A DNA stretch of 64,000 nucleotides from Pseudolysinimonas_A sp039912695. GTDB taxonomy: Bacteria > Actinomycetota > Actinomycetes > Actinomycetales > Microbacteriaceae. The position numbers and the translations under genes were made by a program. This document shows positions 25,476 to 33,458 of this stretch, one piece after another. The notes below the pieces were generated by a model. That model saw nothing but the letters and a program-made list of their open reading frames with translations. It made no database searches and was not told the DNA's origin. Position 1 is the stretch's first letter. The number at the start of each line of letters is the position of its first letter. Location: positions 162,387 through 226,386 of the forward strand of contig NZ_JBDSPJ010000013.1 of assembly GCF_039912695.1 (NCBI RefSeq), in the 5' to 3' direction.

Positions 25476-26030
25476 ATGAGCACCCCTCCTCCTCCTCCCG
25501 CGCAGCCTGCTGCTCCGCAGCCAGCTATCCCGGCTCAGCCTGCTGGTCCGCTCACCGAGGCCGGCGACAAGCAGTGGGCGATGCTCGCCCACTTCGGCGG
25601 CGCAATCAGCCTCTTCACGATCTTCGTGGGCTTCTCGCTGGTGAGCTTCATTGGCGGCGTTCCCGGCAGCGTCATTGTTCAGGTAATCCTGGCGCTCCTG
25701 TCGCTGGTGCCTGCGCTCGTCATCTACCTGGTGTTCGGCAAGCGGGGACCCCGCACTCTCGTTGAGTCGAAAGAGGCGCTGAACTTCCAGATCACCGCGG
25801 TCGCGATTTTGGTCGTCTGGATCATCGTGTCGTCGATCATCGTCTACAACATCATCGTCTCGTTGGCGTTCGGATTCAGCGAGGGTCCGTACTGGGCGAT
25901 CTTCATCGTTCTGGGAATCCCGACGCTCGCGATCGTTGGCCTCAACATCCTGCTGTCGGTCCTTGGCGGTCTCAAGGTTCAGAAGGGTGGCACGTACCGC
26001 TACCCCTTCGCGATCCGCGTTATCAAGTAG
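25476..26030 (+). CDS. DUF4870 membrane protein (copy 2)
   Basis: Paralogue of the preceding gene, 184 residues. A longer Pro/Ala-rich N terminus (PPPPPAQPAAPQPAIPAQP) leads into KQWAMLAHFGGAISL, ESKEALNFQIT, three to four membrane segments and the end GGTYRYPFAIRVIK. Relative to copy 1 it has an extra hydrophobic stretch (FTIFVGFSLVSFIGG). Ribosome site GAAAGG lies eight bases before the ATG. Function unknown; the conserved YRYPFAIR tail is the best family mark. Confidence 0.9.
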   Translation: MSTPPPPPAQPAAPQPAIPAQPAGPLTEAGDKQWAMLAHFGGAISLFTIFVGFSLVSFIGGVPGSVIVQVILALLSLVPALVIYLVFGKRGPRTLVESKEALNFQITAVAILVVWIIVSSIIVYNIIVSLAFGFSEGPYWAIFIVLGIPTLAIVGLNILLSVLGGLKVQKGGTYRYPFAIRVIK

Positions 26031-26047
26031 TCGCGACCTCGTTTGAG

Positions 26048-26075
26048 AAGAGCCGGGCCCTCGGGTCCGGCTCTT
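26048..26075 (+). terminator. intrinsic terminator after DUF4870 copy 2
   Basis: The 28-base hairpin AAGAGCCGG...CCGGCTCTT is identical to the one at 25358-25385 and is followed by a T-rich stretch. Confidence 0.85.
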
Positions 26076-26112
26076 CTGGTTTTCGTCGGAGCGGGTCAGC
26101 CGTCGGAGCGGG

Positions 26113-27336
26113 TTAGCCCAGGAGACGTCGCACCACGGCGTCGGCGAGCAGCCTGCCCTTGCGTGTGAGCACGACCCGTCCGTGGATGGCGGGGCCGCCC
26201 TCAACCAGACCCTCCGCGATCAACCCGGCCACCGCCCGCCGGCCGGGCGCTTCGAGTTCTGCCGTCGGCAACCCGTCGGAGATCCGCGACCGAAGCAGCA
26301 CCGACTCGACCCGACGGGTTTGCGCATCCAGGGTTTCTCGCCCCGCGGCCGGTGACTCGCCGGCTTCGAGCCGCGCCGCGTAGGCCGCGGGGTGTTTGAC
26401 GTTCCACCAGCGCACGCCGCCGACATGACTGTGGGCGCCGGGTCCGATCCCCCACCAGTCTTGTCCGGTCCAGTAGGCGAGGTTGTGCCGGCTTCGGGTG
26501 GCGGTCGAGGTCGCCCAGTTGCTGACCTCGTACCAGTCGTAGCCGGCAGCGGCGAGGGTCTCGTCGGCGAGGTCGTACATGTCGGCCTGGAGGTCGTCGT
26601 CGGGCTGGGCGACCTCACCGATCTTGATCTGGCGGGCGAGCTTGGTTCCGTCTTCGACGATCAGCGCATACGCGCTGAGGTGGTCGGGAGCCTGCGCCAA
26701 CGCCAGGTCGAGGGATGCCGTCCAGTCGTCGAGCGACTCCCCCGGCGTGCCGTAGATCAGGTCGAGGCTGACCTGGAGGCCGGCATCCCGTGCCCATTTC
26801 ACGACCAGCGGGATGCGTGCCGGATCGTGCGTGCGCTCGAGGGTCGCGAGGACGTGCGGCACGGCCGACTGCATCCCGAAGCTGACCCGAGTGAACCCGG
26901 CCGCCTTGAGTTGCTTCAGGGACGCGGCGTCGACCGAGTCGGGGTTCGCCTCGGTCGTGACCTCGGCGCCCTCGGCGAGACCCCAGGTCGTCGTCACGGA
27001 GTCGAGCATCGCGCCCAGGTCCGAAGCGGGGAGGAGGGTCGGCGTGCCACCGCCGAAGAACACGGTCTGCGCACTCCTGGTGGGCAAACCCGCGGCTTCG
27101 AGCACGCGGGCCGCGAGGGCGACCTCGGAGATGGCTTGGGCGGCGTAATCCGACTGCTTGACGCCCCGGATCTCGGCAGATGTGTAGGTGTTGAAGTCGC
27201 AGTACCCGCAGCGCACCCGGCAGAACGGCACGTGCAGGTAGACGCCGAAGTCGCGCCCCTCGACGCCGTCCGTCATCGACGTCGGCAGCAGGCCGTCGGC
27301 AGGAGCCGGGTCGGCGATCGGGAGAGTCGAGGGCAC
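26113..27336 (-). CDS. hemW: HemW-like radical SAM heme chaperone
   Basis: Formerly called oxygen-independent coproporphyrinogen oxidase; HemW binds heme and a [4Fe-4S] cluster and is thought to deliver heme to membrane enzymes. The radical-SAM cluster ligands are FCRVRCGYCDF (Cys39, Cys43, Cys46 from the GTG at 27336), followed by FFGGGTPTLLP. It lacks the extra N-terminal segment of true HemN, supporting HemW. 407 residues. The start is two bases after the DUF1990 gene stop; an ATG at 27276 is the alternative. Confidence 0.92.
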   Translation of the reverse strand: MPSTLPIADPAPADGLLPTSMTDGVEGRDFGVYLHVPFCRVRCGYCDFNTYTSAEIRGVKQSDYAAQAISEVALAARVLEAAGLPTRSAQTVFFGGGTPTLLPASDLGAMLDSVTTTWGLAEGAEVTTEANPDSVDAASLKQLKAAGFTRVSFGMQSAVPHVLATLERTHDPARIPLVVKWARDAGLQVSLDLIYGTPGESLDDWTASLDLALAQAPDHLSAYALIVEDGTKLARQIKIGEVAQPDDDLQADMYDLADETLAAAGYDWYEVSNWATSTATRSRHNLAYWTGQDWWGIGPGAHSHVGGVRWWNVKHPAAYAARLEAGESPAAGRETLDAQTRRVESVLLRSRISDGLPTAELEAPGRRAVAGLIAEGLVEGGPAIHGRVVLTRKGRLLADAVVRRLLG

Positions 27337-27338
27337 GG

Positions 27339-28001
27339 CTACGCCAACGGCTTGGTGAGAGCGTGCTCGTACCGGGAGGTGAACACCGCTTGGAACAGCC
27401 GCAGAATCGGGTAGCCGATCCACAGCCAGGCGTACGCCGGCCGCGAGAAAGCTCTAATCGTCAGCCACACCGAGTCGTCATCGCGACGCTCGACGACGAA
27501 CGCCTCTTCGCCGGACTCCGGATGCCCGGGCAGGGTGCCGTAGCCGAACCCGCGACGAGTGGGCTCGTCGATCACGTAGACGATGCGCACCGGAATACGC
27601 AGGCTCAGAATTTTCCAGCCAAGCAGCAGAATCGCGGTGTCGCCGGGTCGCACCAACTCAGCCCCGGTATCGGCGTACACCTGCTCGGCCGACGTCACTG
27701 TCGCAGGTTGCACCGGTTCGCCCGTTGCCTCGTCGAACGTCACCGGCGAGTAGCTGTTCTCGAGCACGGCGGCCGGGGCTTCGATGCGCTTGACCCGAAA
27801 ACCCGAGCGGCTCTGGATGCCCAGGCTCAGCGTCTCAACCCAGGCGTGGCGCCAGCGATCCTCACCATGCCCGATCCGCACCCGCCGTTCGATCGGGCGG
27901 TAACCCTTCGGCGGGTAACGCAGGAGGTCGTCGTTCTGAGTCGCGCCGATGGCCCCGTAGGTGACGGCGCGCTGCCAGAGCGGCACTCCTGATCCGGCCA
28001 T
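27339..28001 (-). CDS. DUF1990 family protein
   Basis: Domain of unknown function DUF1990, 220 residues. Recognised by YGAIGATQNDDLLRYPPKGYRPIERRVRIG (about 15-44), GYGTLPGHPESGEEAFVVERRDDDSVWLTIRAFSRPA and the tail RYEHAL. No membrane segment beyond a weak hydrophobic stretch (about 192-205), no catalytic motif. It lies just upstream of hemW and is probably cotranscribed with it. Confidence 0.88.
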   Translation of the reverse strand: MAGSGVPLWQRAVTYGAIGATQNDDLLRYPPKGYRPIERRVRIGHGEDRWRHAWVETLSLGIQSRSGFRVKRIEAPAAVLENSYSPVTFDEATGEPVQPATVTSAEQVYADTGAELVRPGDTAILLLGWKILSLRIPVRIVYVIDEPTRRGFGYGTLPGHPESGEEAFVVERRDDDSVWLTIRAFSRPAYAWLWIGYPILRLFQAVFTSRYEHALTKPLA

Positions 28002-28034
28002 CCGTCTATTCTCACCGACAGCCGACCTCGCGCC

Positions 28035-28712
28035 TTACCTTCTGGGCACCACGACCCCCACGAATTCGATCTCCCGACGGATCACGAACCCCATCCGCTC
28101 GTACAGGCGGATCGCTCCGGTGTTCGTTCCTGCCACGTGCAAGATCGGCGTCTCGCCCCGCGCGACGATGCCGGCCGCGACGGTCCTGACCGCGCGTTCG
28201 GCGAGACCTCGGCCCCGAAACCCTTCGTCGGTACACACCGCGCTGATCTCGGTATAGCCCGGTGGATGAAGTCGCTCCCCTGCCATCGCGACGAGCTTTC
28301 CGTCGACCCGGAGACCGACATACCGGCCGATCTCGGGAGTGCGTTTCTCGAACGGCCCCGGCTTGGTGCGGGTCGCGAGGTCGAGCATCTCCGCATGATC
28401 GGCCGGTCCGAGCTCACGTGCGTCGGGATCAGGATGCCCCACCCAGTCGCGCGCAATCATCTGGTACCCGACGACCTGGAACGGGACACGGATGCCATCC
28501 GCCACCGGCAACGGGGATCCGGCGAGAACCCCGGCGCGGCCCGCGAGCAACGTGCGGAGGTCATCCCATGCTTCGACACCATCACCCTCGGTGCCGGCGA
28601 AAGGGGAGATCTCGGGGTCGTAGACGGCAGCGGTTCCGTGCCGGGTGCCGAGGTGGGCGTGGAGACCCGTCAGCGAGTGCCAGACGGGACGGTCGAGAAC
28701 ACTTTCGTTCAC
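28035..28712 (-). CDS. GNAT (FR47-like) N-acetyltransferase
   Basis: Probable acetyl-CoA-dependent N-acetyltransferase of the FR47-like group. The acetyl-CoA site is VCTDEGFRGRGLAERAVRTVAAGIV (about 160-184), followed by HVAGTNTGAIRLYERMGFVIRREI, the conserved end of the fold. 225 residues from the GTG at 28712. It starts ten bases after the TM2 gene stop, so the two are cotranscribed. Substrate unknown. Confidence 0.83.
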   Translation of the reverse strand: MNESVLDRPVWHSLTGLHAHLGTRHGTAAVYDPEISPFAGTEGDGVEAWDDLRTLLAGRAGVLAGSPLPVADGIRVPFQVVGYQMIARDWVGHPDPDARELGPADHAEMLDLATRTKPGPFEKRTPEIGRYVGLRVDGKLVAMAGERLHPPGYTEISAVCTDEGFRGRGLAERAVRTVAAGIVARGETPILHVAGTNTGAIRLYERMGFVIRREIEFVGVVVPRR

Positions 28713-28722
28713 GATGGCCGTC

Positions 28723-29088
28723 TCACTCCCAGCGCGTGACAGCGTACCCGTCGCCGTCGTGGGCCTGGCCAGAGATGATGATGATCCAGTCGATGAGCGG
28801 CCAGAGGCCAGCGGTTGCCCACCCGAGGAGCAGTTTCGCGACGCCCATGCCGATGTTGCCGAGGTAGAACCGGTCAACTCCGAGGCCGCCCAGGAAGAAG
28901 CCCAGGATCGACGCGACAGTGCGACTCTTCGGCGACACGTCGGCAGGCCGCGCCATCCCGACATACGGTGCAGGCATCGTCGAGTGCTGTCGGGGCTGCG
29001 AGTGGGTGTACTGGTTTCCATCCCACCAGTGCTCCATGCCGGGATTGCTCGGGTCTGGGTACCAGCCGGGCGAGGCGGACATGCTCAT
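28723..29088 (-). CDS. DUF2510-TM2 domain membrane protein
   Basis: 121-residue membrane protein. The N-terminal DUF2510 motif is PGWYPDPSNPGMEHWWDGNQYT (about 7-28), found on many actinobacterial membrane proteins. The TM2 domain at about 55-110 has two helices joined by GVDRFYLGNIGMGVAKLLLG. TAGCGT (29095-29100) ends exactly six bases before the ATG, indicating a leaderless transcript. Function unknown. Confidence 0.92.
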   Translation of the reverse strand: MSMSASPGWYPDPSNPGMEHWWDGNQYTHSQPRQHSTMPAPYVGMARPADVSPKSRTVASILGFFLGGLGVDRFYLGNIGMGVAKLLLGWATAGLWPLIDWIIIISGQAHDGDGYAVTRWE

Positions 29089-29101
29089 CCCGCCACGCTA
29101 G

Positions 29102-30952
29102 CTACTTCTTGTCCTTTTTCTCGACGTCTCCGGAGAGCGCGGCGATGAAGGCTTCCTGGGGGACTTCGACGCGCCCGACCATCTTCATCCGCTTCTTGCC
29201 CTCCTTCTGCTTCTCGAGCAGCTTGCGTTTGCGGGTGATGTCGCCGCCGTAACACTTGGCGAGCACGTCCTTACGCATCGCGCGGATCGACTCGCGCGCG
29301 ATGATGCGGGCACCGATCGCCGCCTGGATCGGCACCTCGAACTGCTGCCGCGGGATCAACTCGCGCAGCCGTCCGGTCATCAGAACCCCGTATGCGTACG
29401 CCTTGTCTTTGTGCACGATCGCGCTGAAGGCATCCACTTGTTCGCCTTGAAGCAGGATGTCGACCTTCACCAGATCCGCTTCCTGGTCGCCGGCAGGCTC
29501 GTAGTCGAGCGACGCGTAACCCTGGGTGCGGCTCTTCAGTTGGTCAAAGAAATCGAACACGATCTCGCCGAGCGGCATCGTGTAGTGCAACTCGACGCGG
29601 TCGGTGCCGATGTAGTCCATGCCGCCGAGGGTGCCGCGGCGCTGCTGGCACAGTTCCATGATCGTGCCGACGTAATCCTTGGGCGCAAGAATGGATGCCT
29701 TCACGATCGGCTCGCGCACGTTCGCGATCTTGCCGTCGGGATACTCGCTCGGGTTCGTGACAGTGACCGTCTTCTTGTCTTCGGTCGTCACCTGGTAGAT
29801 CACCGACGGGGCCGTCGTGATGAGGTCGAGGCCGAACTCGCGCTCGAGTCGCTCGGTGATGATCTCGAGATGCAGCAGACCGAGGAATCCGCAGCGGAAA
29901 CCGAACCCGAGAGCAACGGATGTCTCCGGCTCGTAGTTGAGCGACGCATCCGACAGTTTCAGCTTGTCGAGGGCTTCGCGCAGGTCGGGGTAGTCGCTGC
30001 CGTCGATGGGGTAGATGCCCGAGAAGACCATCGCGAGAGGTTCGGTGTAACCGGGCAGCGCCTGAGTCGCGGGCTTCATCGCGGTCGTAACCGTGTCGCC
30101 GACCTTCGACTGCCGAACGTCTTTCACGCCGGTGATGATGTAGCCGACCTCGCCGACGCCGAGACCCTTGCTCGGAGTCGGCTCGGGGCTCGAGACGCCG
30201 ATCTCGAGAATCTCGTGGATCGCCCGCGTCGACATCATTTGGATGCGCTCCCGCGGCTTGAGCGCTCCATCGATCATGCGCACATAGGTCACGACTCCGC
30301 GGTAGGAGTCGTAGACCGAGTCGAAGATCGCCGCCCTGACCGCGCCGTTCGGATCGCCCTTCGGCGCCGGAACCCGTTCGACGACTCGGTCGAGCAGCGC
30401 CTCGACGCCCATGCCGGTCTTGCCGCTGACGCGCATGACCTCGTTCGGGTGGCCGCCGATGAGTCCCGCGATCTCGGCGGCGTACTTTTCGGGGTCGGCG
30501 GCCGGCAGGTCGATCTTGTTGAGCACCGGGATGATCTCAAGGTCGTTGTCGAGCGCGAGGTAGAGGTTCGCGAGGGTCTGCGCCTCGATCCCCTGCGCGG
30601 CATCGACGAGCAGGATTGCGCCCTCGCAGGCGGCGAGGCTTCGGGAGACCTCGTACGTGAAGTCGACGTGGCCGGGGGTGTCGATCATGTTGAGGGCGTA
30701 GGTCGTCCCCTCGACCGCCCACGGCATCCGCACCGCCTGGCTCTTGATCGTGATGCCGCGCTCGCGCTCGATGTCCATCCGGTCGAGGTACTGCGCGCGC
30801 ATGTCACGGTCACTGACGATGCCGGTGATGCCCAGCATCCGGTCGGCCAGAGTCGACTTGCCGTGGTCGATGTGGGCGATGATGCAGAAGTTGCGCAGGC
30901 GCGCGGGGTCGGTTGCGGCCGGATCGAGGGGCTTCGCGGCGCGGGGAGACAT
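29102..30952 (-). CDS. lepA: elongation factor 4 (LepA)
   Basis: Ribosome-bound translational GTPase that assists 30S assembly and back-translocation. G1 AHIDHGKST, G2 ERGITI, G3 DTPGH and G4 NKID are all present. The EF-G-like domains II, III and V and the LepA-specific C-terminal domain (LRELIPRQQFEVPIQAAIG, AKCYGGDITRKRKLLEKQKEGKKRMK) follow. 616 residues from ATG 30952, where the family N terminus MSPRAAKPLDPA begins; an upstream ATG at 30970 adds six residues. Adjacent to rpsT, as usual. Confidence 0.96.
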   Translation of the reverse strand: MSPRAAKPLDPAATDPARLRNFCIIAHIDHGKSTLADRMLGITGIVSDRDMRAQYLDRMDIERERGITIKSQAVRMPWAVEGTTYALNMIDTPGHVDFTYEVSRSLAACEGAILLVDAAQGIEAQTLANLYLALDNDLEIIPVLNKIDLPAADPEKYAAEIAGLIGGHPNEVMRVSGKTGMGVEALLDRVVERVPAPKGDPNGAVRAAIFDSVYDSYRGVVTYVRMIDGALKPRERIQMMSTRAIHEILEIGVSSPEPTPSKGLGVGEVGYIITGVKDVRQSKVGDTVTTAMKPATQALPGYTEPLAMVFSGIYPIDGSDYPDLREALDKLKLSDASLNYEPETSVALGFGFRCGFLGLLHLEIITERLEREFGLDLITTAPSVIYQVTTEDKKTVTVTNPSEYPDGKIANVREPIVKASILAPKDYVGTIMELCQQRRGTLGGMDYIGTDRVELHYTMPLGEIVFDFFDQLKSRTQGYASLDYEPAGDQEADLVKVDILLQGEQVDAFSAIVHKDKAYAYGVLMTGRLRELIPRQQFEVPIQAAIGARIIARESIRAMRKDVLAKCYGGDITRKRKLLEKQKEGKKRMKMVGRVEVPQEAFIAALSGDVEKKDKK

Positions 30953-31059
30953 GACGCCCCATTGTTTCATGCGCGCTGTGGCTCCAGCGGCGCGGCTCCA
31001 TCTGACGAGACCGATGCGTCAGCTGGAACTTGGAACGCGCTGATTCAGAAGCCGCCGAG

Positions 31060-31377
31060 TCAGAAGCCGCTGATGGCCCAAGCGCCCAAGGCGAATGGCG
31101 CGAACAGAACGATGCCCAGAACCGCGAACAGCATCCAGCCGAACAACGAGAAGAGGCCGACGACGATCGCCCAGTTGGCGGTGGTGACGGCGGACGGCTC
31201 CTTGGTGCGGCCGAGGAATCCGAGAACGATACCGGCGATCGCGAGGGGCGCCATGCCGACCGGGATCGACACGATCGACAACACCAGACCGACCACGCTG
31301 TAGGTGTTGCCCGCAGTCGCGGCAGTCGGCGTGGCGGTTGTTGGGGTCGCGGTGGTGGGGGTGTCAGTGATGGTCAT
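31060..31377 (-). CDS. DUF4190-like small membrane protein
   Basis: 105-residue membrane protein with a Thr/Ala/Pro repeat N terminus (about 4-22, TATPT units) and two hydrophobic segments (about 26-55 and 66-100) containing GLVLSIVSIPVGMAPLAIAGIVLGFLG, the DUF4190 pattern. TAATCT (31384-31389) ends exactly six bases before the ATG, a leaderless arrangement. Function unknown. It lies upstream of lepA on the same strand. Confidence 0.8.
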   Translation of the reverse strand: MTITDTPTTATPTTATPTAATAGNTYSVVGLVLSIVSIPVGMAPLAIAGIVLGFLGRTKEPSAVTTANWAIVVGLFSLFGWMLFAVLGIVLFAPFALGAWAISGF

Positions 31378-31454
31378 ATCTCGAGATTAAGAAGGTCGCG
31401 GTGAGGTCGACATGGGGCAAACCCCCCGATCGGCACTCGGGACCGCCTCCTGCG

Positions 31455-31483
31455 TTGCCCGACCGCCCGGATTCCGGTAACGT
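31455..31483 (+). promoter_or_regulatory. rpsT promoter
   Basis: TTGCCC (31455-31460), 17-base spacer, TAACGT (31478-31483). Transcription would begin near 31490, leaving a leader of about 124 bases before rpsT, unusually long for this window. Confidence 0.65.
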
Positions 31484-31497
31484 AGCCCCTTGGTTTC

Positions 31498-31568
31498 CGC
31501 GTGGACTTTCCTTCCACGCGATTCATCCGGAAGCACCCCTTGCGTTGATCAAAGCTTTGGTCAACGCA
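31498..31568 (+). promoter_or_regulatory. structured 5' leader of rpsT (two hairpins)
   Basis: Hairpin 1: CGCGTGGA (31498-31505) pairs with TCCACGCG (31513-31520) around a seven-base loop. Hairpin 2: TGCGTTGATCAAAG (31541-31554) pairs with CTTTGGTCAACGCA (31555-31568), a 28-base palindrome with one mismatch that becomes a G-U pair in RNA. Both lie between the predicted transcript start and the rpsT ribosome site, so they could mediate S20 autogenous control; hairpin 2 could instead be a DNA operator. Confidence 0.55.
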
Positions 31569-31613
31569 GTCACTCCGGATCGGCACCCTTCGAGATCACA
31601 ACGAAAGACAGTC

Positions 31614-31883
31614 ATGGCCAATATCAAGTCGCAGATCAAGCGCATCGGCACCAACAAGAAGGCTCAGGACCGCAACAAGGCGGTCAAGAGCGAACTCAAG
31701 ACCGCCATCCGCGCCGCCCGTGAGGCCGTCGTCTCCGGCGACAAGACGAAGGCCACCTTGGCCCTCGGCGTCGCGACCAAGAAGCTCGACAAGGCCGTCA
31801 GCAAGGGTGTCATTCACGAGAACAACGCCGCCAACCGCAAGTCGGCAATCGCGAAGAGCGTCGCCGCACTGCCTGCGAAGTAG
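31614..31883 (+). CDS. rpsT: 30S ribosomal protein S20
   Basis: Primary 16S rRNA-binding protein of the small subunit body. The sequence opens ANIKSQIKRIGTNKKAQDRNKA and is rich in Lys/Ala helices; 89 residues, normal. ATG 31614 is preceded by GAAAGA. It is the only gene of its transcription unit, with a 17-base-spacer promoter, a structured leader and a strong terminator. Confidence 0.98.
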   Translation: MANIKSQIKRIGTNKKAQDRNKAVKSELKTAIRAAREAVVSGDKTKATLALGVATKKLDKAVSKGVIHENNAANRKSAIAKSVAALPAK

Positions 31884-31899
31884 CCACTGCTTCTCCCTC

Positions 31900-31930
31900 G
31901 AAGGCCTCGTCCCTGCAGGACGAGGCCTTC
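31900..31930 (+). terminator. rpsT terminator
   Basis: GAAGGCCTCGTCC (31900-31912) pairs perfectly with GGACGAGGCCTTC (31918-31930) around a five-base loop, followed by TTCG. Confidence 0.92.
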
Positions 31931-31949
31931 TTCGTTCCGCCCCTGAACT

Positions 31950-32022
31950 CACAAGATTCAGGCCAGACCGAGTTTTCCGACACGCCTTCGGGCACAAGCG
32001 CTGATCCGCCCTGAATCTTGTG
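31950..32022. repeat. 73-bp element bounded by 13-bp inverted repeats
   Basis: CACAAGATTCAGG (31950-31962) and CCTGAATCTTGTG (32010-32022) are perfect inverted repeats 47 bases apart. They lie after the rpsT terminator and before the 3' end of the flavin monooxygenase gene. They could be a small palindromic repeat, the ends of a miniature inverted element, or a long-armed terminator for the minus-strand gene. Confidence 0.55.
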
Positions 32023-32085
32023 CGCGCCAGCGACCGGCTCGCGCCAATTTGTTGGCTCGACTACGCGCCAGCCAATCTCCGGGAC

Positions 32086-33408
32086 CTAGTCGGTCTCGCT
32101 GCTGGGCAGACCGTAGTTTGCTCGGAAGCTCTTGTACTCGTACTCGGTTCGGTACCGACCGCGGTTCTGAAGCTCGGTAATGACATCCTTGAATCTCGCA
32201 ACGCCATCCGGCTGAACGTCGATATTGATGTTGAACCCGTCGGCGACGTCGGTGTCCACCCACTCGATGATCTTGTCGGCGATTTGTTCCGGCGTGCCGA
32301 AGATGGCCCGCTGCCCGCGATTGAGGTTGTGGTGAACCAACTCTTTGACAGTGAAGCCGTTCGCCTTCGCCACGCCCCCGATGTCTTCACGTCGGTAGTT
32401 GATGACCTCGTCATCTGAGGGGATTGTTTCGAACAGCTCGAAGGGAAGCGGCTTGTTGGGATCGAGCTCTTCGACCGGCAGGCCCAGTTGCTTGGCGAGA
32501 TTGTTCACCAAGAAGTTGAGGGGCATCAGTTCGTCGAACTCGGCCTTCCGCTTGCGCGCGGCCGCCTCGCTTTCACTGACGACCGCATACAGACCCGGGA
32601 GCACGACGAGGTGGTCGGGGTTCCGGCCGAACTTTGCCGCATGCGCCTTGGCCTCGGCGTAGAACTTTCGGTCGTGCTCGACATCCGGCTGCGAGGTGAA
32701 CAGCACGTCGGCGTATTTCGCGCCGAACTCGCGGCTCTGCGGCGACACGCCGGCCTGAAAGAGCACCGGGCGATCGCCTTCGTATCGGCCCGTGAGCTGC
32801 AGGACCCCGCTCGAGCGGTAGTGCTTGCCTTCGAAATTGACCGGTCGCGTCAGCGTGGTGTCGATATAGACGTCATTGTCCTTATCCGAGGTGATCGCTT
32901 CCTTCGGAAGCGAATCCCACAGCGCGGTAACAATTTCGACGAATTCCGCTGCTCTTTCATATCTGGTGGGGCGATCAAGCTTCTCGCTCAACGGCACACC
33001 CACGGCCTCCAGCGCCTGATCGTCTTGACTGGTCACAATGTTCCAGCCGGCTCGACCCTTGCTGATGTGGTTGAGAGTGGCGATGGTTCGGGCCACCACG
33101 TATGGGTGACCAATCAGGGACGACGCCGTGGAAATCAGGCCGAGATGCTCAGTCTCGCGGGCGATCGCCGCAAGAAGCACAACGGGATCCAGCCCACGCC
33201 GGGGCTTGCGAAGAAAGCTGCTTCCGAGTACCGCGTGGGTATCGGGCAGGAAAATCGCGTCGAACTTTGTTTCTTCGGCGAGTTTGGCGTACGCAATCTG
33301 GTGGTCGATATCATCGACCAGGGTGGTGGCGTCTTCGAATGATTTCCAACCGGCATCATGTCTGCCCGACGTGTGGAAAATGAGATTCAAGCGAATCTGT
33401 TTTGCCAT
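32086..33408 (-). CDS. LLM-class flavin-dependent monooxygenase, NtaA/SnaA/DszA type
   Basis: FMNH2-dependent monooxygenase of the family acting on nitrilotriacetate, dibenzothiophene sulfone and related compounds; it needs a separate flavin reductase, not seen nearby. Family marks: FDAIFLPDTHAVLG (about 50-63), TASSLIGHPYVVARTIATLNHISKGRAGWNIVTSQDDQA and RYERAAEFVEIVTALWDS. The C-terminal part has GTPEQIADKIIEWVDT. 440 residues. Codon choice looks more A/T-tolerant than in its neighbours, which together with the inverted repeats beside it hints at acquisition. Substrate unknown. Confidence 0.9.
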   Translation of the reverse strand: MAKQIRLNLIFHTSGRHDAGWKSFEDATTLVDDIDHQIAYAKLAEETKFDAIFLPDTHAVLGSSFLRKPRRGLDPVVLLAAIARETEHLGLISTASSLIGHPYVVARTIATLNHISKGRAGWNIVTSQDDQALEAVGVPLSEKLDRPTRYERAAEFVEIVTALWDSLPKEAITSDKDNDVYIDTTLTRPVNFEGKHYRSSGVLQLTGRYEGDRPVLFQAGVSPQSREFGAKYADVLFTSQPDVEHDRKFYAEAKAHAAKFGRNPDHLVVLPGLYAVVSESEAAARKRKAEFDELMPLNFLVNNLAKQLGLPVEELDPNKPLPFELFETIPSDDEVINYRREDIGGVAKANGFTVKELVHHNLNRGQRAIFGTPEQIADKIIEWVDTDVADGFNINIDVQPDGVARFKDVITELQNRGRYRTEYEYKSFRANYGLPSSETD

Positions 33409-33458
33409 TCACTAGCCCGTTCTCAGCGCAATCGCAGTCATCACAAGCGTACCTACGT

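Noticed and set aside
29411..31303. 630-codon plus-strand frame opposite lepA
   Set aside because: It is the antisense reading of a well-conserved gene in GC-rich DNA, has no recognisable domain and an Arg/Asp-rich composition typical of shadow frames.
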